Positions 53,695-62,369 of a stretch of DNA of 64,000 bases are shown one piece after another. Made by a program: the position numbers and the translations under genes. How positions within the stretch are numbered: position 1 is the first letter of the stretch; each line of letters starts with the position of its first letter. The DNA comes from Winogradskyella alexanderae (GTDB lineage: Bacteria; Bacteroidota; Bacteroidia; Flavobacteriales; Flavobacteriaceae), in NCBI RefSeq assembly GCF_020166335.1, contig NZ_JAIUJR010000001.1, positions 434,001 to 498,000 on the forward strand. Direction: 5' to 3'. The notes under the pieces are model-generated. The model did not search any database and had not been told where the DNA came from. It saw only the letters and a list, made by a program, of their open reading frames with translations.

Positions 53695-54651
53695 TTATTT
53701 GAGACCAAGGAATCTGTTTACCCTGTCTGCTGTTTTTATAAATGATTTTGGAGCATTAAATCGATAGCCAATGTAAAATTCTAAAAAAGTAATCGCATCT
53801 TCAACTCTTACAGCTCTATCAGAATTATGCTCAAAAAGATTAACACTTGAATTGATTCCTGCGAAAAACGATTCAGAATTATAACCTAAAACGGCTCGAC
53901 CACCAAACTCAAATAACATAGAGCTAATTTTTCTTTTGCCCAAGTTATTATGATTGAAACCAATACCAGTTGATGCGCCTATACCAAAAATAAATTTCTC
54001 TTTCACAACAAAATTATAATAGTATGCTGGAGCAACGGCGATATCAAATGAATTGGCCTTTGATGATGTATTGTTTTCCTCAACATTAAATGTTGTATAA
54101 TAGTAATGAAGTCCAGGAATAAAACTTCCCGAGCTCCTTCGTTGCCACTCATTTTGAAAGCCTACAGCTCTAAAGGAAAAGTTTTTATTGAAAATATAAG
54201 AAATTGATCCACCAATTTTAAACGTTTCTACGCTGGGAAGAATTAATTCGGAGCCATTTAGGTCTGCAAAAAACCCTTTTTGCTGATACAGATCTAGAGT
54301 TTTCATCCACTGCCCAAGAAACATACGAAAATTGAGATTGAATAGTTTTGAATTTTCGTTGTCTTGGTTTTGCTTGAGAAAGTTGGGCAGAAATCCAAAA
54401 TCTAATTCTATTGACCTGAAAAGTAATGAAAAGCCTAAATATTCTCGTGTATTTGGCTTTAAGTTATAGTTTATAGCGTTTTCGCTGTCATTGAAAAAAA
54501 ATGAATTACCAGTATTGACCAGCCCAACTCTAGCCGTAATCTTTTCAGGAAACGTTCTAATGTAGGCACCTTTTGTATTGTTGTTTTGGACATGCAGGGA
54601 TGGGTGAATCATCAAAGCAAAAACCATTATATGTATATGTCTTATACCCAT
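53695..54651 (-). CDS. DUF4421-type outer-membrane beta-barrel protein
   Basis: This 318-aa protein has a short export signal (about 1-21) and alternating aromatic beta strands over the whole length, with NYNLKPNTREYLGFSLLFRSIELDFGF near the start and an EFYIGYRFNAP strand near the end, as in DUF4421 barrel proteins of Bacteroidota. It overlaps hemF by 10 bp and precedes hemB by 8 bp, so it is part of the heme operon. Function unknown; the position suggests envelope passage or sensing linked to tetrapyrroles, which is inference. Confidence 0.75.
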   Translation of the reverse strand: MGIRHIHIMVFALMIHPSLHVQNNNTKGAYIRTFPEKITARVGLVNTGNSFFFNDSENAINYNLKPNTREYLGFSLLFRSIELDFGFLPNFLKQNQDNENSKLFNLNFRMFLGQWMKTLDLYQQKGFFADLNGSELILPSVETFKIGGSISYIFNKNFSFRAVGFQNEWQRRSSGSFIPGLHYYYTTFNVEENNTSSKANSFDIAVAPAYYYNFVVKEKFIFGIGASTGIGFNHNNLGKRKISSMLFEFGGRAVLGYNSESFFAGINSSVNLFEHNSDRAVRVEDAITFLEFYIGYRFNAPKSFIKTADRVNRFLGLK

Positions 54652-55544
54652 TCTTTGGGTTTTTGCAATACTTTAAGTAGTCGCTCTTCATCACTTCCTT
54701 TTTCGGGTTTGTGATCATAAACCCACTGCACATGTGGCGGTAAACTCATAAGGATGCTCTCAATTCTACCATTGGTTTTCAATCCAAACAAGGTGCCTTT
54801 GTCATGTACAAGATTAAATTCCACATAGCGTCCGCGTCTGATTTCTTGCCAATTGCGTTGTTCTTTTGAATACGGTAGGTCTTTACGTTTTTCTACAATC
54901 GGCACATAAGCCTCTAGGAAACTATCTCCAACTTCGGTCACAAAATCATACCACTTTTGCATAGTCATTGTTTCTGACTTTTTGCAATAATCAAAGAACA
55001 ATCCACCAATACCACGAGCTTCATTACGATGTGAATTAAAGAAATATTCATCACATCGCGCTTTGTATTTAGGATAGAACTCTGGGTTGTGCTTATCGCA
55101 AGCAGTTTTGCATACGCTATGGAAGTGTTTGGCATCATCATCAAACAAATAGTTAGGAGTCAAGTCTTGGCCACCACCAAACCATTGGTCTACGATATTT
55201 CCTTTCTTATCATACATTTCAAAATAGCGCCAATTTGCATGTACTGTCGGAACCATTGGGTTTTTAGGATGTAAAACAAGACTTAGCCCACAGGCAAAAA
55301 AGTCTGCATCTTTAACACCAAAATAGGCCTGCATGCTTTCAGGCAATTTACCATGTACACCAGATATGTTTACACCACCTTTTTCAAATACATTTCCGTT
55401 TTCAATTACTCTGGTTCTGCCACCACCGCCTTCAGGGCGCTCCCAAATATCTTGATGAAATTTTGCTTTACCATCAATTGCTTCTAATTTAGAAGTAATA
55501 CTGTCTTGTAATACGTGTATGTAATTAAAAAACTTGACCTTCAT
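54642..55544 (-). CDS. hemF: Oxygen-dependent coproporphyrinogen-III oxidase
   Basis: This 300-aa enzyme uses O2 to decarboxylate two propionates of coproporphyrinogen III, giving protoporphyrinogen IX. Family segments are WERPEGGGGRTRVIENGNVFEKGGVN, the NPMVPTVHANWRYFE motif and WFGGGQDLTPNYLF, followed by RGIGGLFFDY and GRYVEFNLVHDKGTLFGL. I chose ATG 55544, two bases after the EI24 stop; an in-frame GTG at 55550 would give two more residues and a 4-bp overlap. HemF implies oxygen is normally present. Confidence 0.96.
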   Translation of the reverse strand: MKVKFFNYIHVLQDSITSKLEAIDGKAKFHQDIWERPEGGGGRTRVIENGNVFEKGGVNISGVHGKLPESMQAYFGVKDADFFACGLSLVLHPKNPMVPTVHANWRYFEMYDKKGNIVDQWFGGGQDLTPNYLFDDDAKHFHSVCKTACDKHNPEFYPKYKARCDEYFFNSHRNEARGIGGLFFDYCKKSETMTMQKWYDFVTEVGDSFLEAYVPIVEKRKDLPYSKEQRNWQEIRRGRYVEFNLVHDKGTLFGLKTNGRIESILMSLPPHVQWVYDHKPEKGSDEERLLKVLQKPKEWV

Positions 55545-55546
55545 CT

Positions 55547-56296
55547 TCACTCTACTAAACAGTCTTTCTTTAATATTTCTACAGTTTTTGTTGAGGCTGC
55601 AGTAACGCTTAATGGTAATACGAGCACAATTCCCACTAAGGGAACAAGTAATAATAGTATAAAAACAATACCATTACCAATTGCGATACCTCTATTTTTT
55701 CTTACAAAGTTTACACTCTCCCTATAATTAAAATGACGTTCTAGCGTGTAGTCCATATTGCCGAAGCCCGCATAATAAGCTTGTACTAGAAACAACAATA
55801 CCGTTGAAAAAATATTTACCACAGGCACAAATTTTAAAAGAAGAATTGGGATGGTGATAAGAAGTTCTTTTGCAAGATTTCTCATATTTATTCTTATACC
55901 GCGCCATAATTGTTGTTGAAAGGATGATTTTCGGTTTTGCTGTTTTTGGACTCCTGTTAGGTGCGCTTCAATTTTCTCTGAAACGGGACTCATAAATGGC
56001 GCTGACAAGGCCATGATAATATGCTTGTAAAGTATGAGGCCAATTGCAATTATTACAATAGCACCGATAAATGTAGATATTGCTGTAAAGGTTTCCTTTC
56101 CAAAATCCCAAGGCCAAATTCCGGAAATAAATCGCCCAATATTATCCGATAATCCGTAAGCTGTTAAACCTATAGTCAATGCAGTTATTACGCTTATGGC
56201 AATAGGGATAGCAAAATATTTCCATAATTTTAACTTAGAAATCAAAGCAAATGAACCTGAATAGGCCTCTATCCCTATGAATATGTTTTTAAGCAT
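55547..56296 (-). CDS. EI24 domain (CysZ-like) membrane protein
   Basis: This 249-aa protein has about four to five hydrophobic stretches (near 28-50, 70-92, 145-185, 210-235) and the EI24 pattern, shared with CysZ sulfate permeases: [16 protein letters not shown] (about 101) and [16 protein letters not shown] (about 170) with the short following amphipathic helix. It lies between hemE and hemF, overlapping hemE by 8 bp. A transport role is likely, but whether for sulfate or another solute cannot be said. Confidence 0.82.
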   Translation of the reverse strand: MLKNIFIGIEAYSGSFALISKLKLWKYFAIPIAISVITALTIGLTAYGLSDNIGRFISGIWPWDFGKETFTAISTFIGAIVIIAIGLILYKHIIMALSAPFMSPVSEKIEAHLTGVQKQQNRKSSFQQQLWRGIRINMRNLAKELLITIPILLLKFVPVVNIFSTVLLFLVQAYYAGFGNMDYTLERHFNYRESVNFVRKNRGIAIGNGIVFILLLLVPLVGIVLVLPLSVTAASTKTVEILKKDCLVE

Positions 56297-57314
56297 TGTA
56301 TTCTTTTACAGCATCTATAAATGCTTTTGCATTATCTAATGGAATATTTGGCAAGATACCATGACCTAAATTGACAATGTATTTGTCCTTACCAAACTCA
56401 TCAATCATTTGATGAACCATTTTTTTGATTTCTGAAGGTGGTGAAAATAATCGTGATGGATCAAAATTGCCTTGAAGTGTTATTTTGCCACCAGTTAAGT
56501 AACGTGCATTTTTTGCTGAGCATGTCCAATCAATTCCTAAAGCGGAAGCATTAGATTTAGCCATCTCACCAAGCGCAAACCAACAGCCTTTGCCAAAAGC
56601 TATAACAGGTGCATCATCTTTTAAGGCTTCTATAATTTGGTTGACGTACTGCCAAGAAAATTCCTGATAATCTACAGGAGATAACATGCCACCCCATGAA
56701 TCGAAAATCTGAACCGCATTACAACCAGCTTTTACCTTAGCTTTCAGGTATGCAATCGTTGTATCAGTTATCTTTTGAAGTAATTGATGAGCTGCTATTG
56801 GATTTGTAAAACAAAACTGCTTTGCCTTGTCAAAGTTTTTACTGCCTTGACCTTGTACACAATAGCATAGAATAGTCCATGGAGAGCCAGCGAAGCCTAT
56901 TAAAGGAATCTCATCATTCAACAATTCTTTTGTAGCTTTAATTGCTTGCATGACATAATTTAATTCCAAATTAACGTCGGGAATTATAACGTTGTCAACA
57001 TCTTTTTGGCTACGAACAGGATTTGGCAGGTAAGGACCAAAATTTGGCTTCATTTCTACCTCAATATTCATAGCTTGAGGAATAACTAAGATATCACTAA
57101 ACAAAATTGCGGCGTCCATACCATATCTGCGAATAGGCTGTACTGTTATTTCACTGGCCAATTCAGGAGTGCGGCATCTAGTGAAAAAGTCATATTTAGC
57201 CTTAATCTCCATAAATTCTGGCAAATAACGACCTGCTTGACGCATCATCCATACCGGAGGACGCTCAACGGTTTCACCTTTTAATGCTCTTAGATATAAA
57301 TCGTTCTTAATCAT
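56289..57314 (-). CDS. hemE: Uroporphyrinogen decarboxylase
   Basis: This 341-aa enzyme removes four acetate carboxyls from uroporphyrinogen III to give coproporphyrinogen III. The signature [16 protein letters not shown] is at the N-terminus (about 19-34), the conserved [12 protein letters not shown] and [12 protein letters not shown] segments follow, and the end has [11 protein letters not shown]. It overlaps the EI24 gene by 8 bp and follows the hemC-hemD fusion by 6 bp, so the genes share one transcript. Confidence 0.97.
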   Translation of the reverse strand: MIKNDLYLRALKGETVERPPVWMMRQAGRYLPEFMEIKAKYDFFTRCRTPELASEITVQPIRRYGMDAAILFSDILVIPQAMNIEVEMKPNFGPYLPNPVRSQKDVDNVIIPDVNLELNYVMQAIKATKELLNDEIPLIGFAGSPWTILCYCVQGQGSKNFDKAKQFCFTNPIAAHQLLQKITDTTIAYLKAKVKAGCNAVQIFDSWGGMLSPVDYQEFSWQYVNQIIEALKDDAPVIAFGKGCWFALGEMAKSNASALGIDWTCSAKNARYLTGGKITLQGNFDPSRLFSPPSEIKKMVHQMIDEFGKDKYIVNLGHGILPNIPLDNAKAFIDAVKEYNA

Positions 57315-57320
57315 AGTTGT

Positions 57321-58895
57321 TTATACATAGTGTTCATTCACCAACTCAATTACACTCTCAACAGTTGGTACTTTTGCTATGCGTACGTCTTCAAAATGTT
57401 GACGTGCCACCTTAGCTGTTGTGTCTCCAATACAAAATGCAATACCTTTTGCTTTATTTTGTTTTAAGAAACTTTCTACAGTTGAAGGACTATAAAACAT
57501 AATACCATCTAAATCTCCTTCCACTTTATCTGCATCAAATTTTGTTTGGTAGGCTTCAACTTCATTTACCGCTATGTTATTTTCTGTTAATATCTTAGGT
57601 AAATCATCTAACCTTAAATCGCTACAGAAGTATGTGACTTTCGTTCCTTCAATATATTCTACAAGATATTCTGCCAATTTTTTTGCATTGGTCTCTGTAT
57701 GTTTTACTTTACCAATACGTTTTTCAATCATCCTTTTGGTGCGTCTGCCAACACAATAGATGTTTTTAAATTGTAATTCAGCAGGCGAGAAGTTGTGTAA
57801 AAGTGCTTCCACACTATTCTTGCTTGTTATTATTACATTTTCAATTTCATTTCTAACAACACTTTTTGGAATACGATTTAAGCTAATTTTAACGGCATCA
57901 TTGCTTTCGGCCACAACGCTGTTATGAAATAATTGCAACTGTCCGTCCGTTAATTTTTTTGTGGAGTAGATATTGGTGTTTTTTTCACTGCGCTGTAATT
58001 GGTCCATTAGTGTTTTTCCACCTTTGCTAATAATATACTCTGCACAAAAGTCACCTAAATCATAATGTTCACCAAGAGGGACTACCTTTGAAACCTCTAC
58101 TTTTTTGGTGCCATCCTTACTTAATAAAACGCCCTTAAAAGTGACTTCTTCATTTTTTATATAAGCTAAAGCACCGATTGGTGCTGTACAGCCACCTTCT
58201 AAACGTCTCAAGAATTTACGTTCTATGTTAGTACAGGTTTCTGTGTCTTCGTGATTAATTTCTGCACAGATAGTTCTGATTTCTTCATCACTTTCCAAAG
58301 CTGTAACCATAACAGCACCTTGTGCTGGTGCAGGGATCATCCAATGAAGATTAATCGCATTTTCAGGCCTAAGGTTTAATCTACCAATTCCAGCGGCAGC
58401 GAAAATAGCAGCATTCCAATCGTTTTGGTTTAGTTTCTCGAGACGTGAGTTCACGTTACCTCTTAACCCGACCACTGTATGCGTTGGATATCTGTTTAAC
58501 CACTGTGCTCGACGTCTTAAACTGCCAGTTGCAACTATAGCATTTTTAGCAGACAAAAACTCTTCATTGTTCTTAAAAACCAAGGTGTCATTCACATTGC
58601 CACGTTTAAGAACTGCAGCTTGTACAATACCTTTTGGTAGTTGTGTGGGTACATCTTTCAAGGAATGAACGGCGATATCAATATCTTCATTGAGCATTGC
58701 AATGTCAAGAGTTTTTGTAAAAATCCCTGTTATTCCCAATTCATATAGTGGTCTGTCTAAAACAATATCACCAGTAGACTTAATAGGTACTAATACGGTT
58801 TTATGACCAAGTCTTTCGAGTTGAGATTGAACAGTTTTAGCTTGCCACAATGCGAGTTCACTATCGCGTGTGCCAATGCGAATTATTCTAGACAT
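57321..58895 (-). CDS. hemC: Hydroxymethylbilane synthase fused to uroporphyrinogen-III synthase
   Basis: This 524-aa protein is a fusion. Residues 1 to about 300 are hydroxymethylbilane synthase (HemC): start RIGTRDSELALWQA, RGNVNSRLEKL segment and the cofactor-binding cysteine near 235 in RRLEGGCTAPIGA. Residues about 305-524 match the loosely conserved uroporphyrinogen-III synthase (HemD) pattern, with VIITSKNSVEALL, YCVGRRTKRMIEKR and GIMFYSPSTVESFL plus AFCIGDTTAKVAR. The two enzymes are consecutive, and hydroxymethylbilane is unstable, so fusion makes sense. It overlaps hemA by 8 bp. Confidence 0.95.
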   Translation of the reverse strand: MSRIIRIGTRDSELALWQAKTVQSQLERLGHKTVLVPIKSTGDIVLDRPLYELGITGIFTKTLDIAMLNEDIDIAVHSLKDVPTQLPKGIVQAAVLKRGNVNDTLVFKNNEEFLSAKNAIVATGSLRRRAQWLNRYPTHTVVGLRGNVNSRLEKLNQNDWNAAIFAAAGIGRLNLRPENAINLHWMIPAPAQGAVMVTALESDEEIRTICAEINHEDTETCTNIERKFLRRLEGGCTAPIGALAYIKNEEVTFKGVLLSKDGTKKVEVSKVVPLGEHYDLGDFCAEYIISKGGKTLMDQLQRSEKNTNIYSTKKLTDGQLQLFHNSVVAESNDAVKISLNRIPKSVVRNEIENVIITSKNSVEALLHNFSPAELQFKNIYCVGRRTKRMIEKRIGKVKHTETNAKKLAEYLVEYIEGTKVTYFCSDLRLDDLPKILTENNIAVNEVEAYQTKFDADKVEGDLDGIMFYSPSTVESFLKQNKAKGIAFCIGDTTAKVARQHFEDVRIAKVPTVESVIELVNEHYV

Positions 58896-60138
58896 TATTA
58901 GTAGTTTCTAACTGGAATATTTTTTTGATAAGCTCTAAGCTTTCGTCTGAAGAATTGTTGTCCTCTCTTAAATGGTGAGCAAACTGATTGGTTATTTTTT
59001 GGATGATGTTATTAGTAATTAATTCAGCCTGGTCTTCATTAAAGTTTGCAATTTTCTTTCGCTGTGTATTTAGTTCAGAATTTTTGAGATCAGTTAACTT
59101 GTGTTTGATAGCTTGAATTGTTGGTACAAATTTTAAGGTATCTAACCATGCGTTGAATTCACCCAGTATCTCAGTTATGATACCTTCTGCCTGAGGTATA
59201 TATGCTTTACGTTTCTCTAAAGTATCATCTGTTATCTTCGCCAAATCATCCATATGTACCAATGTCACATTTGAAAGTTCCATGACATTCTCATTTACGT
59301 TTTTAGGAATGGATAAATCTAATATGAGTAATGGATGTTTAGTTGAAATTAGAGATTTATAAACTGTTGGATCTGGTGCTCCTGTAGCAACAATAACAAT
59401 ATCAGATTTATTTACTTCAGACTGTAAATCTTGGTAGTCTTTAACAATAAGATTAAACTTGCCAGCAACTTCCTCTGCCTTTGTTTTTGTTCTGTTTATT
59501 AAAGTAATGTGAGTGTTTTTAGTATGTTTTACTAAATTTTCGCATGTGTTTCTTCCTATTTTTCCTGTACCAAAGAGTAAAATGTTTTTGTCTGAAATAT
59601 AGTCTACATTATTTAAAATGTATTGCACAGAAGCGAAAGATACTGAAGTGGCGCCAGAAGACAATTCAGTTTCGTTCTTAATGCGTTTACTTGCTTGTAT
59701 TACGTAGTTAATCAGTCGCTCTGTAAAAGAATTGAGCAGTCCCTTTGACTTTGAAATGCGTGCACTAGATTTAATCTGACTAATAATTTCAAAGTCACCT
59801 AGGATTTGGCTGTCTAGTCCAGATCCAACTCTAAAAATATGATTTATGGCCTCCTTATTTTTGTAGATATAAGCAACATCCTGGAATTCTTCAACAGTCC
59901 CTTTTGTGTTTTCACACAATAAATGAATTAGTTGATATGGGTGTTCTGCAAAACCGTATAACTCAGTCCTGTTACAAGTAGAAATGACTACGAGACTTTC
60001 AATACCACTCTCCTTTGCATTGTCTAGTAATTTTTTTCTTGCATCATCTGTCAAACTAAAATGACCACGCACTTCAGCATCAGCTTTTAAGTAGCTGAGT
60101 CCTAAGGCATAAAAATGTGTACTTTTCTGGTGTTGCAT
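58888..60138 (-). CDS. hemA: Glutamyl-tRNA reductase
   Basis: This 416-aa enzyme reduces glutamyl-tRNA to glutamate-1-semialdehyde, the first committed step of the C5 heme route. The catalytic cysteine is C55 in STCNRTELYGF, the HIFRVGSGLDSQILGD segment follows, and the NADPH domain has LLFGTGKIGRNTCENL. The C-terminal dimerisation helices are present. It is the first gene of the 12-gene minus-strand operon, with a -7 box (60179-60172) about 34 bp upstream. The aminomutase gene hemL is not in the window. Confidence 0.97.
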   Translation of the reverse strand: MQHQKSTHFYALGLSYLKADAEVRGHFSLTDDARKKLLDNAKESGIESLVVISTCNRTELYGFAEHPYQLIHLLCENTKGTVEEFQDVAYIYKNKEAINHIFRVGSGLDSQILGDFEIISQIKSSARISKSKGLLNSFTERLINYVIQASKRIKNETELSSGATSVSFASVQYILNNVDYISDKNILLFGTGKIGRNTCENLVKHTKNTHITLINRTKTKAEEVAGKFNLIVKDYQDLQSEVNKSDIVIVATGAPDPTVYKSLISTKHPLLILDLSIPKNVNENVMELSNVTLVHMDDLAKITDDTLEKRKAYIPQAEGIITEILGEFNAWLDTLKFVPTIQAIKHKLTDLKNSELNTQRKKIANFNEDQAELITNNIIQKITNQFAHHLREDNNSSDESLELIKKIFQLETTNNV

Positions 60139-60171
60139 TCGCTCGTTTACCTGACTTGGAAATTAACAAGG

Positions 60172-60179
60172 CAAATGTA
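60172..60179 (-). promoter_or_regulatory. Promoter -7 box of the hemA operon
   Basis: TACATTTG on the minus strand is an exact TAnnTTTG match, 33 bp upstream of the hemA ATG. No convincing -33 element at the usual distance. Confidence 0.6.
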
Positions 60180-60260
60180 ATTTTGATAATTACAAAAAAA
60201 TAACGCTAGAGGAACTTTAAATGTCGTTTCTGGGTTTTTAAGATTCTTTTTTAAATAAAA

Positions 60261-60274
60261 ATGACAAATGTCAT
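60261..60274. promoter_or_regulatory. Palindromic operator at the araC promoter
   Basis: ATGACAAATGTCAT is a 14-bp palindrome with 6-bp arms and abuts the -7 box of the regulator gene. Written as 5-4-5 (ATGAC-AAAT-GTCAT) it has the spacing of Crp/Fnr-family sites. It lies in the 179-bp region shared with hemA. Confidence 0.55.
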
Positions 60275-60281
60275 ATTTTTG
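60274..60281 (+). promoter_or_regulatory. Promoter -7 box of the AraC-type regulator gene
   Basis: TATTTTTG fits TAnnTTTG exactly; the expected start site would leave a leader of about 30 nt before ATG 60318. Confidence 0.6.
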
Positions 60282-60317
60282 CCCTGAAATAAAGGGATTT
60301 TTATCTTTTTGTTTAGA

Positions 60318-61238
60318 ATGAATCTAAATAACATTAAAATGAATTCAAAAAATTACGATTCAAAAAGTGTCGCTGGAGGAACTTTTGAAGAAATTTTATT
60401 AGAAGAAGGCTTTTTTGTACTCACCCATAAGAATGAAAATGACTTTGTAGAAGTTCTGGAACGGGAGATTAATAACAGTTATATACAATTTCATTTTTGT
60501 ACTAAAGGATTGGCTGTATTTGTCTTTAATCAAGGAAATTACAAATTAAACATTAATGAAGAAACCTCCTTATTGTTATATAACCCTCAACTGGATTTAC
60601 CAATACATGTCGAGTTACAACCACATTCATGGATTGTGTCAGTAGTTATTTCAATAGAAAAGTTTCATAATTTATTTTCAAAAGACGCAAATTATGTAAG
60701 CTTTTTAACAGACGATAATAAGGACAAGAAATATTACAATGATGGTAAAATAAATCCTTCGATGACCGTGGTGTTAAATCAAATGATAAGTTATAACCTA
60801 AATTCATCAGTGAAGTCATTATACTTTAAAGGTAAAGCTTATGAATTGATGAGTCTATATTTTAATCGTAGCGAAGACGCAGATGTTGAGCAATGTCCAT
60901 TTTTAGTGGATGAGGTGAATGTGGCCAAGCTTAAGAAGGCTAAAGATATAGTAGTATCACGTATGGCAGAACCACCAAGTTTAAAGGAATTGGCTAGTGA
61001 AGTAGATTTGAGTTTAAAAAAACTAAAAGAAGGCTTTAAGCAAATATATGGTGATACCGTTTATGGATTCCTTTTTGATTACAAAATGGAAGTGGCAAGA
61101 AAACTACTTGAATCAGGAGAACACAACGTTAATGAAGTGGGTCTTAAAGTTGGTTATAGTACAGCAAGCCATTTTATTGCTGCTTTTAAAAAGAAGTTTG
61201 GGACTACGCCAAAGCGTTACATTACTAGTATTAGTTAA
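60318..61238 (+). CDS. AraC-family transcriptional regulator
   Basis: This 306-aa protein has an N-terminal beta-rich sensing domain (about 15-180, with SYIQFHFCTKGLAVFVFNQGNY) and a C-terminal double helix-turn-helix of the AraC/XylS type (about 205-303), ending in EVGLKVGYSTASHFIAAFKKKFG and TPKRYI. It lies between hemA and hemH, divergent from the former, which is a recurrent flavobacterial arrangement from memory. It probably controls the flanking heme genes; effector unknown. ATG 60318 is chosen over a TTG at 60309; ATG 60339 is also possible. Starting at 60318 puts a second methionine at residue 8. Confidence 0.9.
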   Translation: MNLNNIKMNSKNYDSKSVAGGTFEEILLEEGFFVLTHKNENDFVEVLEREINNSYIQFHFCTKGLAVFVFNQGNYKLNINEETSLLLYNPQLDLPIHVELQPHSWIVSVVISIEKFHNLFSKDANYVSFLTDDNKDKKYYNDGKINPSMTVVLNQMISYNLNSSVKSLYFKGKAYELMSLYFNRSEDADVEQCPFLVDEVNVAKLKKAKDIVVSRMAEPPSLKELASEVDLSLKKLKEGFKQIYGDTVYGFLFDYKMEVARKLLESGEHNVNEVGLKVGYSTASHFIAAFKKKFGTTPKRYITSIS

Positions 61239-61306
61239 TAAAGAAATTAACTATCCGACAATATTAAAATACAATTAAAGCATTATCAAATTGGCGATTA
61301 GTATCG

Positions 61307-61314
61307 TATTTTTG
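61307..61314 (+). promoter_or_regulatory. Promoter -7 box of hemH
   Basis: TATTTTTG fits TAnnTTTG exactly and ends 17 bp before ATG 61332. It rules out the in-frame TTG at 61317 as a likely start, since that would precede the transcription start. Confidence 0.6.
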
Positions 61315-61331
61315 CATTGCAAAAAAATGAT

Positions 61332-62369
61332 ATGGGAAAAGGAATTTTATTAGTAAATCTTGGTTCTCCGGATACACCAAATCCAAAGGATGTTAAGAAA
61401 TATCTTGGGGAGTTTTTAATGGACGAACGCGTGATTGATGTACCACGATGGGCGCGTACGCTTTTGGTAAAAGGGATAATTCTAAATACAAGACCAAAAG
61501 CTTCAGCTAAAGCTTATAAAAAGATATGGTGGGACGAAGGATCTCCATTAATTGTTTTATCTGAAAGACTTCAAGAAAAAGTACAGAATTTATTGGATGT
61601 GCCAGTGGCATTAGCTATGCGCTATGGCAGTATGACTATAAAGAATGGCCTTCAGGAATTAGTAGATAAGGGTTGTACAGAAATAAAAACCATTCCGTTG
61701 TACCCTCAATTTGCTATGGCTACTACCGAAACAATAGATGTAAAAGTGGATGAACTGGTTGCGAAGTATTTTCCTCAGCTAAAAGTTACACGAACACCCG
61801 CGTTTTATAATCGTCAAGATTATATTGATGTACTTTCTGATAGTATAGCTGAAAAGCTTGATGGTCTTGATTATGAACATATACTCTTTAGTTATCACGG
61901 AGTCCCTGAACGCCACATTAGAAAAAGTGATATTACTAACGGCAATTGCAAAATGGATGGCAAGTGTTGTTTCAAAAAAGGTAGTCCGCAACATGAGTTT
62001 TGCTACCGCCATCAATGCGAGATTACTACAGTTAATGTTGCTAAGAAATTAGGATTGAAAAATGGGACGTATTCAACAACATTTCAGTCGAGACTAGGTT
62101 TTGACCCATGGCTTAAACCTTATACTGATCGTACAATTGAGCGAATGGGTAAAGAAGGGATTAAGAAAATGGCTATTGTAACACCAGCTTTTGTGAGTGA
62201 TTGCTTAGAAACTCTGGAAGAAATTGCAATGGAAGGTGAAGAAATATTTCACGAAGTAGGTGGAGAAGAATTTACGGTAATTCCTTGTCTTAACGATCGA
62301 GATGATTTTGCTCAAATACTTTGTAATATGGTAACTGAGTGGATAGCTACTGAAACTGTGATTGCTTAA
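61332..62369 (+). CDS. hemH: Ferrochelatase with internal cysteine cluster
   Basis: This 345-aa enzyme inserts iron into the porphyrin at the end of heme synthesis. The start MGKGILLVNLGSPDTP and the catalytic histidine H189 in FSYHGVPERH are canonical, as is the later FVSDCLETLEEI segment with its conserved glutamate. Between them lies a cysteine cluster C206, C212, C213, C224 and C229 inside an insertion rich in K and G, in a place where some bacterial ferrochelatases hold a [2Fe-2S] cluster. The start is set by the -7 box at 61307-61314. The stop overlaps the MATE ATG by one base. Confidence 0.96.
   Translation: MGKGILLVNLGSPDTPNPKDVKKYLGEFLMDERVIDVPRWARTLLVKGIILNTRPKASAKAYKKIWWDEGSPLIVLSERLQEKVQNLLDVPVALAMRYGSMTIKNGLQELVDKGCTEIKTIPLYPQFAMATTETIDVKVDELVAKYFPQLKVTRTPAFYNRQDYIDVLSDSIAEKLDGLDYEHILFSYHGVPERHIRKSDITNGNCKMDGKCCFKKGSPQHEFCYRHQCEITTVNVAKKLGLKNGTYSTTFQSRLGFDPWLKPYTDRTIERMGKEGIKKMAIVTPAFVSDCLETLEEIAMEGEEIFHEVGGEEFTVIPCLNDRDDFAQILCNMVTEWIATETVIA

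Noticed and set aside
60309..60317. TTG start of the AraC-type gene
   Set aside because: ATG 60318 follows three codons later and fits better; the TTG has no support from spacing.
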